Assembly: GCA_037447655.1 (NCBI GenBank)
Contig: JBBHKE010001556.1
Coordinates: forward strand, 64,001 to 124,000
Source: Zygnema cylindricum
Taxonomy: Eukaryota > Streptophyta > Zygnematophyceae > Zygnematales > Zygnemataceae
Direction of reading: 5' to 3'
Length of the DNA stretch: 60,000 nucleotides
The notes under the pieces were generated by a model that worked only from the letters and a program-made list of their open reading frames with translations, did not search any database and was not told where the DNA came from. Made by a program: the position numbers and the translations under genes. Positions 1-12,496 of this stretch are shown here, one piece after another (position 1 is the stretch's first letter; every line of letters begins with the position of its first letter).

Positions 1-638
1 ACAAAAAAACAAGTACCGCGCATTTTGTTTCTTTTACGAAACAAATACCGCACAAGCATTCATGACGGCTACGATTGAAACCTGCATTTAATCGGACTGC
101 CGAAAAGAAAGCCGAGATCGCGGAAGAGATTCTCGGCGGTTTCTGGTCATCGCCATATCGGATGACACGTGGCACGATTACGTTGGATCGCGGCATCTCC
201 GAGAATTATGGGACCAAATCCGGATATGATATGTGTCGACATTTAGGCCATGTCGTACAATATCCGTACATAAAGCACACCAACAACTCTACTTTTGTGT
301 ACGACACTGTAATATGATTGGTCCCGTAAACCAGTAGATAGAGTTTAAGAGAGAGATAGGACTTAGAAAAATTGGTAGATAGGACCCTCTCTCCTAGAGA
401 GCTTCTGTTCAAAAGGTCAACTTTGACCCTCCATAACTTACTGCTCAAGGGAGCAAATTCAGAGATTCTTTTTGCTATCGACTCAGGGGAGTCTTGCCTT
501 CATAAGGGTAAAGGTGGTCAAAGTTTTTGTTTGCCAAAGTGGCAGTTGATCTTGCTGAAAGACAAAGGGGTCAAGATTATCCTAGAGGCTTCGTGTGAGC
601 TGCTTACTCTGAGGTGCTATGGAGGTCTCAGAGTTGCA
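1..638 (+). repeat. Element A: 5' LTR, truncated by window edge
   Basis: This is the 3' part of a long terminal repeat. It ends in GAGTTGCA at 638 and is followed at once by a degenerate copy of the shared primer-binding site (CGTTATGGGGCCACC). It resembles, in reverse complement, the LTR that starts at 59408, including the blocks around the CTCAGGGGAGTC motif and the TCAACTTTGACC block. An ATG at 619 lies within the last 20 bp of the LTR and opens the gag frame. The start of the LTR is outside the window, so its length and target duplication cannot be read. Confidence 0.85.
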
Positions 639-2090
639 CGTTATGGGGCCACCATCTAGGGTGCCCATATTCAATGGAGCTGGCTTCATATACAGGGAAA
701 GTATAATGACACGAGCTCTATGTGAGAAATGGTTTTGGGGAATAGTGAGTGGACGGGTGAGGCGTCCATCTAGTCTTGGGATATCTCTAGGGTTTACAGG
801 TGGCAGATTCACTAGAGATGCAGATCCATCTTCAACGGAGGAGACAAAGGAAAGAGAGGTGGTGGGCAAAGGAATGGAGAAGGAGACGACCACACCAATA
901 ACAACTGGTTCGACATTCATTTCACCTATTCCGAGGAACGAGGAGAATGATACTGATACTTGGGACTTCAACAATATGGCCGCAAAGCACTTCATCCTCG
1001 GCCACCTTACTCAAGGACTTGCATGTCCTCATTTGCACGTAGAAAGGGCGTCCGATCTTTGGATGGCTCTCATAGAGATGTACCGAAGTGGTACGATTCA
1101 GCAACAACAGTTTGCTGATCTGAAATTTAAAGAGTACGTATACAAAGGAGGGAAGATGTTGGATTTTTGCAATGAGCTTGCTACACTTTTCATGGAGCTA
1201 CAGAGTGCTGGAAAAGATTTTTGTGAAAAAGAAAAGGTTAACTGTCTACTGATGAAGTTAACCAATGAGTTCGAGAACATAGTCAACCGTGTGCAGGACT
1301 TGTTGACCCAAGGTGGATATGGAACTCAGTGGTAGGAATGATTCTTGTTCGGGAGAATACAATTGAGATTCGAAGGGGAGGAAAGAGTGGGCAAGCCTTG
1401 GCAGTTGGGACCGAGTGGAGGAACAAGGATTCCCGGAGACCAGTCGGAAATTACGAAGGGGGAGAGCAGAAAAAACAGACTGACGAGTTCGGACCAAGGG
1501 CTCTCAAAGGTTTATGTCATTTTTGTAAGAAACCAGGGCACTATATGGCGGAGTGCACTAAACTAACCGAGTTTCGGTTAAAGGAGGGGCAGACCGGTGG
1601 AACCCCGAGATGAAAGAAAATGGCCCTTGTGACACAGGTACATGAGGTGGAATCCGAAGACGAGGACGATGAGCTCCTATTGGATGAGGAGTTGGGAGCG
1701 ACAAACGAGGTAGGAAATTCCACCAAAGCAGAAATGTGCTTTCGGTGGATTGAAAGGTGAAGCAGGCTGGATTGTAGATTCATGTGCCTCCATACACATG
1801 TGTAAGGATAAACACTTGTTCACTAAGATAAGAAAGATTCCCACCGTAGAGATAGAATACGGGGATGGGAGGATAGTCACCACTACTCTTGTAGGATTGG
1901 TAGATCTAAAAGTGTTGGCAAAAGGAAAGACATCCATAGTTACATTCTCCGATGTATTGTTTATTCCGGAGCTGAACAAAAACCTCATCTCTACGTCTGT
2001 ATTAGATGATAAGGGTTTTGATACTAGCACTAGGAAATGAGTCTTTACTGCTAGTTTTGAGGAGGAAGTTCATTTCACCGCTGAAAAAGG
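619..2090 (+). pseudogene. Element A: gag-protease fragment of a Ty1/copia retrotransposon
   Basis: The Gag frame opens at the LTR-internal ATG and runs to 1335 with the group signature VMGPPSRVPIFNG. A 1-bp frameshift near 1310-1330 moves the reading to frame 1329-1613, which holds the CCHC zinc knuckle CHFCKKPGHYMAEC. Protease sequence follows at 1750-2040 (WIVDSCASIHMC), where the expected D-S-G active site reads D-S-C. A stop at 2038-2040 interrupts it, and homology ends near 2090 at CTGAAAAAGG, where unrelated sequence begins. Integrase, reverse transcriptase, RNase H and the 3' LTR are absent. Compared with the intact element at 12497-18905, this is a truncated, dead copy. Confidence 0.85.
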
Positions 2091-4422
2091 GTGAGAGTAA
2101 TGTACCACATGCCGACTCAACTTGATGTACCGAAAGACGAGAACGACGTGTTCACCGTTACTCCCGAAACTCTCTTGCAACGCGTGTTCGTTTGGTTGGG
2201 TGGGACCTACGCCATACGGGTTTTGAAAGAAGATCTCGCTGCAACGGCCTACGCTGCGCCGGAGTCCTTGGGAGACGTTAGGACTCATGTGAAGAATTTG
2301 GACGAGTGGATGCGGGGAAATGATTACAAAAAGCTGAAGAGCGAAGCTCGAAGTAGGAAAGACAACAAAGAAGTAATGAAATAGCATCGGATGTTCGAGG
2401 TCGGTAAGCTTCTTTGGCGAGTCGAAAGGGCGTTTAAGGTGGTAGCAAAAGAGAACGATGACGAGGAATCGCAGTATCAGATCGTCAAATATACGGGATT
2501 GATGAAGTGGATTGACGGTGACAAAGGTTCTATCCGATTCTTGAAGACCCTCGGTCGGAACGCAAAGCGCAAAGACGTAGAAGGGTTGGACAAATGCCTC
2601 ACCTACTATAAGCACGGTGCGTTTAATCCTCCGGTTGGTATCATAGCAAAAGCAAGTTGCGAATCGCCCAACTGGACGGATGGTCATGTAGTATCGGCCG
2701 ATGGCCCGGGTACGTGTCTGTCGATGACGAAAAAGCTTGAATTTATCGTGAGAATTTGAACTTTTTGCAGACGGTATTTGAGGGACAACCCCTACGAACC
2801 TCTCCCTTACATGTTGCAAGAGTCCCGTCGACAAATTAAAGCGACTTTGACTTCGCCGTGCCGTCAATTCCCATGCCGTTTCTCCGAGAATTTTTGCGGA
2901 GTGGTGAAGTTAAAGGTAGAAGAGAGAGGGTTGAGCGATTTGGACGGACTACGAGTGACGTTGCGCAAAGATTGGGAAACCACGCTGGAGGATGGAAAGA
3001 AAGTGTGTTCGATTTGTTGCGGTAGTCACTCGCCGGTGCCGAAAGAATGGATGGGAGAAGTGAAAGAGCTTCGTGTGCCCTACGTAGACGGGATCGAAGT
3101 GAAGCAACATGAGACGTTTTGGGGCCGATCGATGGATATGTTGCGTTGGCGGTTGCGTACGTTCGCTCGCGGCGAAGAGCTTCACGTGCGAGTGTGACCG
3201 TTGTACGACGACCACTACGGTAGTCTGGTGGGGGAAGTGGAGTTGATGGGACCGTGGACGAGCACATCGCGGGAAACATTGGTGTACCAGCGAAAGTTGG
3301 TGTCGTGGGGCAAAGACTCGTATTTCTACGTCGATCCCTACAACTATTTAGACGAGTGTTTAATCGACCTTCAAAGGGACGAAGCCGTGCCGAACGCTGA
3401 AGATTAGGCTGCGAAAAAAGATATAGAATTGGGAGAGGGGGTGTTGTCGCGCGGTGCGATCGAAGGTTTCTTGAATATCCACCGCTTTCCCGAAATGAAA
3501 AGGCCTTGGGTTCACAAGTGGGCTGTTCGTAACAAAGAGGCGATCGATCGCGACGTCGCCGGTCCGAGCAATAGGAGGGTGAGGAGAGAAAGGCCCGAAA
3601 ACACAGGTGGGGAAAGAGAGGGTAGAAGGAGTCCGTTCGTGTCCGATATGGCGGAAGTAGGAGGTGACGAAGGGAATGAAGACGAGGAAGAGGACGAGAA
3701 CGAGGAGGAGGAGGAGGAGGAGGAGGAGGAGGAAGAGGAGGAGGAAGAAGAGGACATACTAGAGAGAAACCTCGATGACAATGAGCAAGTTGAGGAAGAA
3801 GAGGAGGAAAAAGAAGAAGAGGAGGAGGAGGAGGAGGAGGATGAAAAAGTAGAGGAAGAGAATGACTCAGAGGAGGAGGAAAAAGTAGAAGAAAAATTGA
3901 AAGACTCAGTGCAGGAGGAAAAAGAAGCGGAGGAAGAGAAAGACTCAGAGGAGGAGGGGGGAAAAGTTGATGAAGAAGAGAAAGACTCAGTGGAGGAGGA
4001 AAAAGAAGCGGAGGAAGAGAAAGACTCAGAGGAGGAAGACTCAAAAGAGGAGGGGGGAAAAGTAGATGAAGAAAGAAAGACTCAAATGAGGGAGACTCAG
4101 AGGAGGAAGAAGCGGAGTCTGAAGAGGAGGTAGTAGAGAGGGATCTCAAGGAGAACGAGGGAGATGAAGAAGAAGAAGAGGAAGAAGAAGAGGAAAAGGA
4201 TGTAGCCCGAGGGAAGAGCTTGGCCGAAAGGGAGGGAGAGCCGTCGAAAGATGTAGGCGACAACGAGGAAAACGGGGAGAGCTCGGAGGGATGTATTGAA
4301 AAAATTGTGAGAGTGAAGAAAGAAATGCAAAAGGAAATGGAAACGCGTAAGAGAAAGAATAGGAAAAGAGGGTTGAGGAAAAAAAAGTACAAAAATTGTG
4401 GTAGAATGGGAAGAAGATAGTG
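2091..4422 (+). pseudogene. Decayed unidentified gene with Glu-rich tail
   Basis: One reading frame continues from 2091 to about 4075, broken only by single stops at 2382-2384 (TAG), 2757-2759 (TGA), 3195-3197 (TGA) and 3405-3407 (TAG). It then shifts by one frame in the acidic repeat and continues to a stop at about 4420, roughly 775 codons in all. The N-terminal half is mixed alpha/beta-like with blocks such as ETLLQRVFVWLGG, VRTHVKNLDEWMRG and QYQIVKYTGLMKWIDG. A Cys-rich patch CSICCG lies near 3006-3025. The tail from about 3660 is almost pure Glu/Asp with imperfect tandem repeats (units EEKEAEEEKDSEEE) and ends Lys/Arg-rich. I do not recognise the family. Sense stops of CAG or CGA origin fit deamination decay, which is inference. 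The 5' end is lost at the junction with element A. Confidence 0.55.
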
Positions 4423-4577
4423 GGGGAAAGAGTTGAAAACTTGATGTCCGAAAATGGAAGATGTTTGAGTGTTGGCGATTGATTTGGAAATGACGTTATA
4501 AACGATAGTGATTTGCTTTGGAATGGCGTTGCTATATTAGCTTGAATAGGTTTTTGCAAATCAATGGAGCTTATGAT

Positions 4578-4855
4578 TGTTGAAATTGGAAATCTTTACT
4601 CAGAAGATAGAGCTGTGAGGAGGAATTAAGGACTTAGAATATTTTGGGAAATGAAAACATGTAATACTTACCTCAAATAGTGTTACAGTAACAGAAGACT
4701 AAGATAGTGTACTGTACGGCCAGTTGGACATGCGTCGGCAGGAATAGGGTGTTGCAGGTTTCACGGAGTAGCGCCGATGACCAGTTACATGTGTCGTGAG
4801 ATTAACGAGCGGATTGATGAAATCGGACGAAAGGAATGCAAACCGCATATCTGGA
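4578..4855 (+). repeat. Element B: 5' LTR, internally truncated
   Basis: The first 278 bp match the start of the 987-bp 3' LTR at 29126 closely, up to GCATATCTGGA. At 4855 the match stops and gag coding sequence follows directly. The remaining roughly 700 bp of LTR, the primer-binding site and the gag N-terminus have been deleted, which removes the likely promoter and priming site. Confidence 0.85.
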
Positions 4856-7650
4856 CAAATCTGGGACTATAAATACTCCGGGGGGAGTATGGTGGAATAT
4901 TGTGATAACTTTCGTGCTCTTATTGATGCACTTTCGTCTGTTGGTGGCTCATTTCCTGAGTTCTGGCAGGCAGCTTCACTTGTTAGGGGACTCCCTAGTA
5001 ATATCAAAAGAGTATCGGTCCAGTTGAAAACTCATGATAAATCTAGCTGGACTTTTCTGTTAGTATACAATCTGATCTTAGAAAAAGAAGCAACTACTAA
5101 AATACTTCATGGAGAGAGAAAGGCTCCCTAGTAATATGAAAGGAGTATCGGTCCAGCTGAAAACTCATGATAAATCTAGCTAGACTTTTCAGTTAGTATA
5201 CAATCTGATCTTAGAAGAAGAAGCAACTACTAAAATACTTCATGGAGAGAGAAAGGTAGAAGCTTTGAACACAGATTTTGACAGGAAAACTTCACTTAAT
5301 CAGAACAGAAATCAGGATAAGAATCAGAATCTGACTCAGTATAAGAATAGACCAAATAGACAGGCTACTACTTGCTTTTAATGTTCTGAAAAGGGACATG
5401 GATACAGGTACTTTTCGAAGCTGAAAAAGGCAAATGAAACAGGACTATATAGTCAGGCTGGCAACAGAGCTTATATCACAAAGGCTTTTCCGGGAACTCT
5501 TCTCGGGGAACTGCTCTCTTCTCAAGTTCTGCAATTGAAGAAGATGATCCCTTGTCTTACACTGAAGGTGAAGAAGCAGAATTATTTGCAATGGCGGCAG
5601 CTATGGAAGGTCTGAGAGATACAGGATGGATCATGGATACAGGAGCTTTGGCACACATGTGTTGGAACAAATCGAGTTTTTCCAACCTCAAGGCGACACC
5701 TCCTAAGAACATCTACTATGCCTGCAGCATGAGTGTGCAAACTTTAGCACAGGGTGATGTATTTTTAATGGTAGATGTGAGGGGAAAGTCGGTAGAAAGA
5801 ACTCTCCACAATGTGTTATATGTTTCTGAGTTCAAAAAGAATCTATTTTCTACTTCTTTGGTAGTAGCAAGGGCTTTGATGTAATCCTCAAAGGAGGTAG
5901 ATAGGTAGTTAGTAAGCTTGGTAAAGTTGCAGTGACAGGAACTAGAGATGGAAGCAAGATGTATAGGATGGATATGGCTGAATACAAAGACAATGATGTT
6001 CTCTATTCCAGTGTATTATGTGTCAATGAACTATGGCATAAGAGATTAGGCCATATTAATTATGATAGCTTACAAAAGATGGTGAATTTAGGAAAGATTG
6101 AAGGTGTTTCTCTTACTTCTCAACCTGTGAAATCAAGTGATGGATGCTCACTTGGAAAGATCCACAGATTACCTTTTCCACAACAATCTGACCACAGATC
6201 GCACAAAGTTCTACAACTTATCCACTCGGATGTTCTTGGTCCATCACAAGTTCCATCAATTGGAGGTGTCCACTATATGGTTACATTCACTGATGACTAC
6301 TCGAGGTTCACAAGAGTCTACTTCATGCAGCACAACAGTGAAGTGTTTACATACTTCAAGCACTACAAGGCATGGGCAGAAAAGCTGCACGGAGTTTGAA
6401 TCTTGGCGCTGAGATCGGACTACAGAGGAGAATATACTTCAAAGGAGTTCGAACAATTTCTCGTCCAGGAAGGTATCAATCATAACTTGACACTTCCATA
6501 CGCAGAGGAACAGAATGGTGTTTCTGAACGACTAAATAGAACTGTCACAGAAAGTGCTAGGTCCATGCTTGCAGACAAAGGCTTAGATTTGAAATTTTGG
6601 GATGAAGCACTCAATTGTGCGGTCTATATTAAAAACAAAATTGCATCTAGATTGGTTAATATTACACCTTATGAACTTTGGACAGGCATGAAACCGGATG
6701 TTGGTCATTTTAAAGTATTTGGCAAGAAATGTTTTATCTTAGACACATCGCAGACTAGATGGAAAATGGAAGCAAAGGGTTTACCTGGGATATTTATGGG
6801 ATATGATGACAATGCAAAGGGTTATAGGGTATATGTCTTAGAGAAGAAGAAACTCATTGAATGTAGAAATATACAGTTGAAGGATGAACAAGATTCGATT
6901 GATCTGTTCACAAACACAGAAAATGAACAAACATGAAAGGTACAAGAGTATGTGATCTTTCAGCATACTCAACCTGTTTATTCCCAGTCACAGTTACCGG
7001 CTACAACTACATCTCCACAGATCCCTCTACCAGATGCAACACCAGTTGCAGAACCAGATTCGACACCAGTATCTACACCACTTCCTACACATGTGATATC
7101 AAAAAATCAAGATCCAGTTTCGGCACTTGCAACAGCTCAGAACAGGAAAATAAATAGCAGGTTGCCGACGATTTCAGCGTCAGAATTTCCGGGGGGAAGA
7201 AGAACCAGCAGCCGTTTGCAAGCAAGTTCACATTTTGCTCTCTCCGCAGCTACAACGGAACCATTAACAATCCAGGAAGCCTTCTCATCACCGGAGAGAA
7301 ATCACTGGATCGAGGCGGTAAACAACGAAATGAAGTCCATCATGGAGGCGCAAACGTGGGAGCTGGTGGATCTTCCTCCGTGCAGGAAAGCCATCGGCAG
7401 CAAATAGGTGTTCAAAGTGAAACTCAACCCGAACAACACCATCGAAAGGTACAAGGCCAGACTTGTGGCCAAAGGTTACAATCAGAAAGAAGGTATTGAT
7501 TTTGAGGAAACCTTCTCTCCAGTTGTCAGATTTCCCATTGTTATAATCTTACTAAGTTTGGCTACTATAGAAAACATGGAAGTCCACTAGATGGACGTTA
7601 AGACTGCCTTCCTGCATGGAGAGTTAGAAGAAACCATTTATATGAAACAA
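4856..7650 (+). pseudogene. Element B: gag-protease-integrase-RT (5' part)
   Basis: Gag begins mid-protein at IWDYKYSGGSMVEYCDNF. A degenerate CCHC knuckle lies near 5371-5410 with a stop in it. Protease is at about 5552-5884 with WIMDTGALAHMC (D-T-G present). Integrase follows: LWHKRLGH for the HHCC zinc region, IHSDVLGPS for the first catalytic Asp, LRSDYRGEY for the second, and EEQNGVSERLNR for the Glu. A stop at 6397-6399 splits it. Reverse transcriptase starts in the 7200s (HWIEAVNNEMKSIMEAQTW), has stops at 7405-7407 and 7588-7590, and reads up to GELEETIYMKQ, where element C interrupts it at 7650. The frame is mostly preserved with scattered nonsense changes. Confidence 0.88.
4991..5256 (+). 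repeat. 133-bp tandem duplication inside element B gag
   Basis: Two adjacent copies, 4991-5123 and 5124-5256, start CTCCCTAGTAATAT and end GAGAGAGAAAGG. They differ at only a few positions. 133 is not a multiple of three, so the duplication shifts the gag frame. Confidence 0.9.
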
Positions 7651-8644
7651 GCAACTCTGAGACCTCCATAGATACTCAGAGTAGGCAGCTTGCTAGAAGC
7701 CTCTAGGATAACCTCAGTTCTTTAAGCTTTGTCTGAATATTGCTGACACCCTGACAGAATACAGACTGACCAGACTGCACCCCTTGGAAGGGCTGACTCC
7801 CGTGAGTCTGCCACAAAAAGAATCCTTGAATTTGCTCCCCTGAGCAGTTAATTATCAATGGTCAAAGATGACCCTTTTTATACAAAAGCTCTCTGAGAGA
7901 GAGAGGCGGCTACCTCTAATTTTCTAAGTCCTAAACCCCTCTCTAAACCCTCTCCTACTGATGTACGGAACCAATCAATTGAGTGTACAGTACAGTAAGG
8001 TACTTGGTCAGAAGTACTTTCTGTACGGCCATTGTACGATATGGCCAGAAAGACGACGCCTGCCATATCCGGGTTCGCCATAATATGTCCCGGAGATGCC
8101 GTCATCCAATGTCATGCTGCCACGTGTCACCCGTTGTGGTTGTGACCGAAAACCGCCAAATCGACCATTCCGCGATGCCGGCTTCTTTCTTCGTCGTTAG
8201 ATTAATGCCGGTCTTAATTTTTAGCCGTAAAAAATACAAGTAGTACATTTCCGGTGTAATTCTATTTTTAACTGTGTCTGTGTGATTGTGGTCCGTTTGT
8301 CAGTAAATCGAACTTCTCTTTTTTGTCATCTTTAAGTAGCTATCGTACCCTATATACTTCAGCACTGGTCTTAGACTACAGGGTAAGACTAACGGCTACT
8401 TTGACGGATGGTAGGTACCAGGATCAAATCCTGGGTCAGTCAATCCTTTTGGTAAGTTTACCAAGGATCTGCCTTCTGACTCTAGAAAGAGCATAGGGAG
8501 CCATGGCTCTAGCTTCCTCTCCAGCCTTCAGTGACTACGACAAGTATGGGGGCTAGAGAGAGAAGCTAGAAGCAGGCTGCCTCTGTTTTTTCCTGCTTTT
8601 ATTTAAATATTTTAATAACCTAGAAAATACCTTTTATTTCAACA
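7651..8644 (-). repeat. Element C: 3' LTR
   Basis: This 994-bp LTR reads TGTTGAAATAAAAGG at its start on the minus strand (8644 downward) and ends ...CAGAGTTGC at 7651. A TATA-like box (GTATAAAAAGGG, minus strand, 7873-7884) lies about 230 bp before the LTR end. The polypurine tract and pol stop sit immediately outside (8645-8660). It closely matches the interrupted 5' LTR at 19429-21474. Confidence 0.92.
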
Positions 8645-8657
8645 CTCCCCTTATTTT
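8645..8657 (-). other. Element C: polypurine tract
   Basis: On the minus strand the 13 bases between the pol stop and the 3' LTR read AAAATAAGGGGAG. The same tract occurs in D (17860-17872), E (27612-27624) and G (near 54661-54673). This is the expected plus-strand primer position. Confidence 0.8.
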
Positions 8658-11600
8658 CTAGTCACTTTTGATTTTAAGTCCACATCTCTCTCTGCAGAAA
8701 ATTAATTTAGGAGAAGGTACAGGCTTGGTCATCATGTCTGCCACCATCACACTGTCTGGTCTGTATTCTAGACTTATTATTTTGTTCTCCACCTTTTCCC
8801 TAACAAAGCTAAGTCTGATGTCCATGTGTTTTGCTTTAAAATGATGTTTGGGATTAGCAGCAATTGCAATTGCTGCTTGATTATCACAGAATGTTTTCTG
8901 AATTCCACTCTTAAGATGCCCCAATTCACCAAGCAAGGATTTAACCCACATCAATTCCTTCACAGCAGAGCAAGATGCCATATACTCTGCCTCCATGGTA
9001 GAGTGAGCAATGACCTTTTGCTGCTTACTGCTCCAGCAACAAGCACCATTCCCCACATACAACACATATCCAGATGTACATCTTCTCATCGGAGCATCCC
9101 CATAGGTGGTATCACTCCAAATGGTGATGTCACTGTTTTCCCCACCCAGATGCAGCCATAGATCCCTAGTTCCTATGAGATATTTGAGGACCCCTTTTGC
9201 TGCTTCCCAATCCCTTTTGGTAGGAGCATTCAAACTCCTACTTAGCACTCCTATAGCTGCTGCCAAATCCGGTCTGGTACAATTCATAAAATATATCAGA
9301 CAACCCACTACCTGTCTGTATGGAGTAGTCTGCATAAACTTCTTCTCTTCTGGACCTAGTTCATCATCTAGAATTAGGATGTCTCCTTCCTCACTCCCCT
9401 CACTTCACTTCTTTAGATCCATGTGAGTCGTGCAACAGTTGGCTTTGTTCATCTGAAATTTTTCCAGCATATTTCCAATTGCCTCTTTCTGAGTTAATCT
9501 AATTATCCTCTTTTTCCTATTTCTCTCTACTTGTATTCCCAAAATATATCTAGCCTCCCCCATATCTTTCATTTCGAATCTTCCCTTTAGATTTGTTTTT
9601 AGTTTGTTAATTTTCTTTAATGACTTACTTAGAACAAGAATATCATCAACGTAAATTGCAATAAAGATGACACCTTCCTCATCTTCAAAAACATAAATTG
9701 AATAGTCTGAACTGATGCGAAAGTATCCCAGACTGGTAAGGAACTCATCAAGTTTCTTGTTCCACTGTCGGGGCGCCTGTTTCAAACCATAGAAAAATTT
9801 TATTAGCCAGCATACCTTACTATCCTCTCCTTGTTCCACGAATCCTTCCGGTTGTCGCATGAAGATCTCCTCCTCTAGTTCTCCATGTAGGAACGCTGTC
9901 TTTATGTCCATCTGGTGGACTTCCATGTCTTCTACAGCTGCCAGACTGAGAAGTATTCGGACCGAGGGAAATCTGACGACCGGAGCGAAGGTTTCTTTGT
10001 AGTCTTTTCCCTCTTTCTGAGTAAAACCTTTCGCCACTAACCGAGCCTTATACCGCTCAATTGTATTGTCTGGATTCAGTTTTAGTTTGAAAACCCACTT
10101 ACATCCAATTGGTTTTCTATCGGGTGGACAGTCCACCAGCTCCCATGTATCAGCCGCCATGATTGAAGTCATCTCTTCATTGATGGCCGTCTTCCACCAG
10201 TTTTTTTCCGGACAGTTCATTGCCTCTTTATATGTTTGAGGTTCATCCGGGTGAGATAGTTTAGTTACCTTGTTATTAACTTGTTTCTCTTGAAGCCTTT
10301 TGCTGCTTCTTCTCCCTCCCTCAAAATCTGCGGCTGGAATAGATGGTTCTCGTGGATTCTTTCGATTCACCACGGCTTCTCCCCTGTCCCTCGGATCCAT
10401 ATCCGTTTCCACCACGTCTTCCGCTTGTATCATTGGCGTTTCCAAGTTCTAGTCTTTCTCTGTCTCTTTTGAATCTTCAAGAACATCATCCGAACCTGCA
10501 AGAGTATCGTTTTTTTGAAAACCCGGATAGTTAGGGAGATGAAAGTCATCAGAATTGTCTGACTCAACTCTGATTCTGACTGTTTTTGAGGATTTAAAGC
10601 GATCTACCGACTTCCCTTCATCCATAGCTACCAGATGTTTTACTAATATTATATCTTCTCTCTTTAGATCATATACTCTATACCCTTTTACATCGTCATC
10701 ATATCCTAGCAAGTATCTTGGTTTCCCTTTAGGATCTAGTTTCCAGTTTGATTTATCTGTATCTAAACTGATGACTTTACTACCGAAAACCTTTAAATGA
10801 GATAGATCTGGTTTTAGGCCGGTCCATTTCTCATATGGAGTTTGGCCTTTCACCGCCGAAGTTAAAACTTTGTTTCTCAAATAATTTGCAAAATTCATAG
10901 CTTCTGTCCAAAATCTTTTTCCTATCTTTTTATCTAACAACATACTCCGTGCACTATCAGTTAGTGTCCTATTCAATCTCTCGGCAACACCATTCTGTTC
11001 CGGGTTTTCTTGAACTGTCTTTTGATGTTGAACACCATCCTCCCTTAAGAACTCTTTAAACTGATTGGAGGTATATTCTCCTCCATTGTCACTTCTTACT
11101 CTCTTTATTGAGGTCTCGTGAAGTTTCTCGACCCATGCCTTATATTGTTTGAAATACTCCGGATTTTCTGATTTATTTTTCAGAAAGTATACTCGGGAGT
11201 ACCGGGACCAATCATCAGTAATGGTTAGCATAAATCTTTTGCCTCCGAGTGATGGCACTCTCGCCGATCCCCAAATGTCCGTGTGTACCAAATCAAGAAC
11301 TTTTGCTCCTTTATAAGTTGCTTCCTTTGGGAATGGTAATATGTGTGCTTTACCTTGAGCACACCCACTGCAATCACTCACATTATCATTTTCCCCAAAG
11401 CGTATTCCTTCAACTACTCCCAACTTTTTCATTTCTCTTAACTTTTCTAGATTCAAATGCCCAAGTCTCTTATGCCACAACATAATATCATTGACACCAG
11501 CATAGTAAAGTTTGAGTTTTTCATTACTTAAAGCAAGCCTGAACATTCCTTGGCTACATTTCTCAGCAGTGAAATACACATCTTCCTCAAAGCTAGCTGT

Positions 11601-12496
11601 AAAGACTCTTTTTCTGGTTCTAGTTTCAAATCCTTTATCATCTAATACAGATTTAGAGATAAGATTTTTTTTTAACTCCGGAATAAACAATACATCGGAG
11701 AACGTAACTATTGAGGTTTTTCCCTCCACTACAACTTTCGGATCTACCGATCCTACATAAGTAGTGGTCACTACCCTCCCATCCCCATATTCAATCTCTA
11801 CTGTAGGGATCTTTCTCAGCTTAGTAAACAAATGCTTATCTTTGCACATGTGCATAGATGCACCTAAATCCACAATCCAGCCTCCTTCACCTTTCAGTCC
11901 ACCGAAAGCACATTTCTGCTTTCGTGGAATTTCGACTTCTGTTTTTGCCTATAACTCCTCAACCAAAAGAAGTTTGTCGTCCTCCTCATCAGATTCCTCC
12001 TCGAGTACCTGTGTGACAAGTGCCTTTTTCTTCCCTCGTGTTTGACCCCCGGTCTGCCCCTCCTTTATCCGAAGCTCGGTCAGTTTGGTGCATTTTGCCA
12101 TGTAATGCCCGGGTTTCTTACAAAAGTGACAAAGCCCTTTTGGTCCCCTCGTTCCGAATTCATCAAATTGATTTTTCATGTCTTCCCCTCCATGACTTCC
12201 AAGGGGTTTCCGTGAATCTTTGTTTCTCCAACTTGCTCCAGCCGCCAAGGCTTGTCCGTTCTTAACTCCCCTTCGGATTTCGATTGTATTCTCTCGGACG
12301 AGAATCATACCAACTACTGAATTCCATGCCCACCTGGAGTCTGGTAGATCCTGTACCCGGTTTACAATGTTCTCATACTCATCAGGTAGTTTAATAAGTA
12401 AACAATGTACCTTTGCCTTCTCGGTTTCTACTTTTCCGGCACACTCTAACTCCATGAAAAGTATAGCCAGCTCATTGCAGAAATCGAGCATCTTCT
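8658..12496 (-). pseudogene. Element C: Gag C-terminus, protease, integrase, RT, RNase H
   Basis: Read leftward, one frame runs through this segment with in-frame stops at 11949-11951 (TAG), 10449-10451 (TAG) and 9405-9407 (TGA). It ends naturally at 8658. The CCHC knuckle CHFCKKPGHYMAKC is intact. The protease active site reads D-L-G in place of D-S-G. Integrase has the zinc region (LWHKRLGHLNLEKL), VHTDIWGSARVPS, VRSDNGGEYTS and EQNGVAERLNR, so D, D and E are all present. Reverse transcriptase has MDIKTAFLHGELEEEIF and the YVDD box. RNase H has WSDTTYGDAP, TMEAEYMASC and FCDNQAA. Only a few nonsense changes separate this copy from an open frame. Gag continues upstream at 18906 after element D. 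Confidence 0.9.

Noticed and set aside
206-448. Short open frames in the LTRs (window start, 7878-8243, 20707-21060 and similar)
   Set aside because: They recur because LTRs recur, lie on both strands, and are not preserved between families.
2382-3407. Programmed stop-codon readthrough or an altered genetic code
   Set aside because: D has a long frame with standard code in the same window. The stops are mixed TAG and TGA, and a frameshift is also present, so decay is simpler.
2836-4392. 518-codon open frame on the minus strand, Ser/Pro/Leu-rich
   Set aside because: It is the complement of the Glu-rich tail and preceding pseudogene. GA-rich sequence leaves the opposite frames free of stops. 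No domain is visible.
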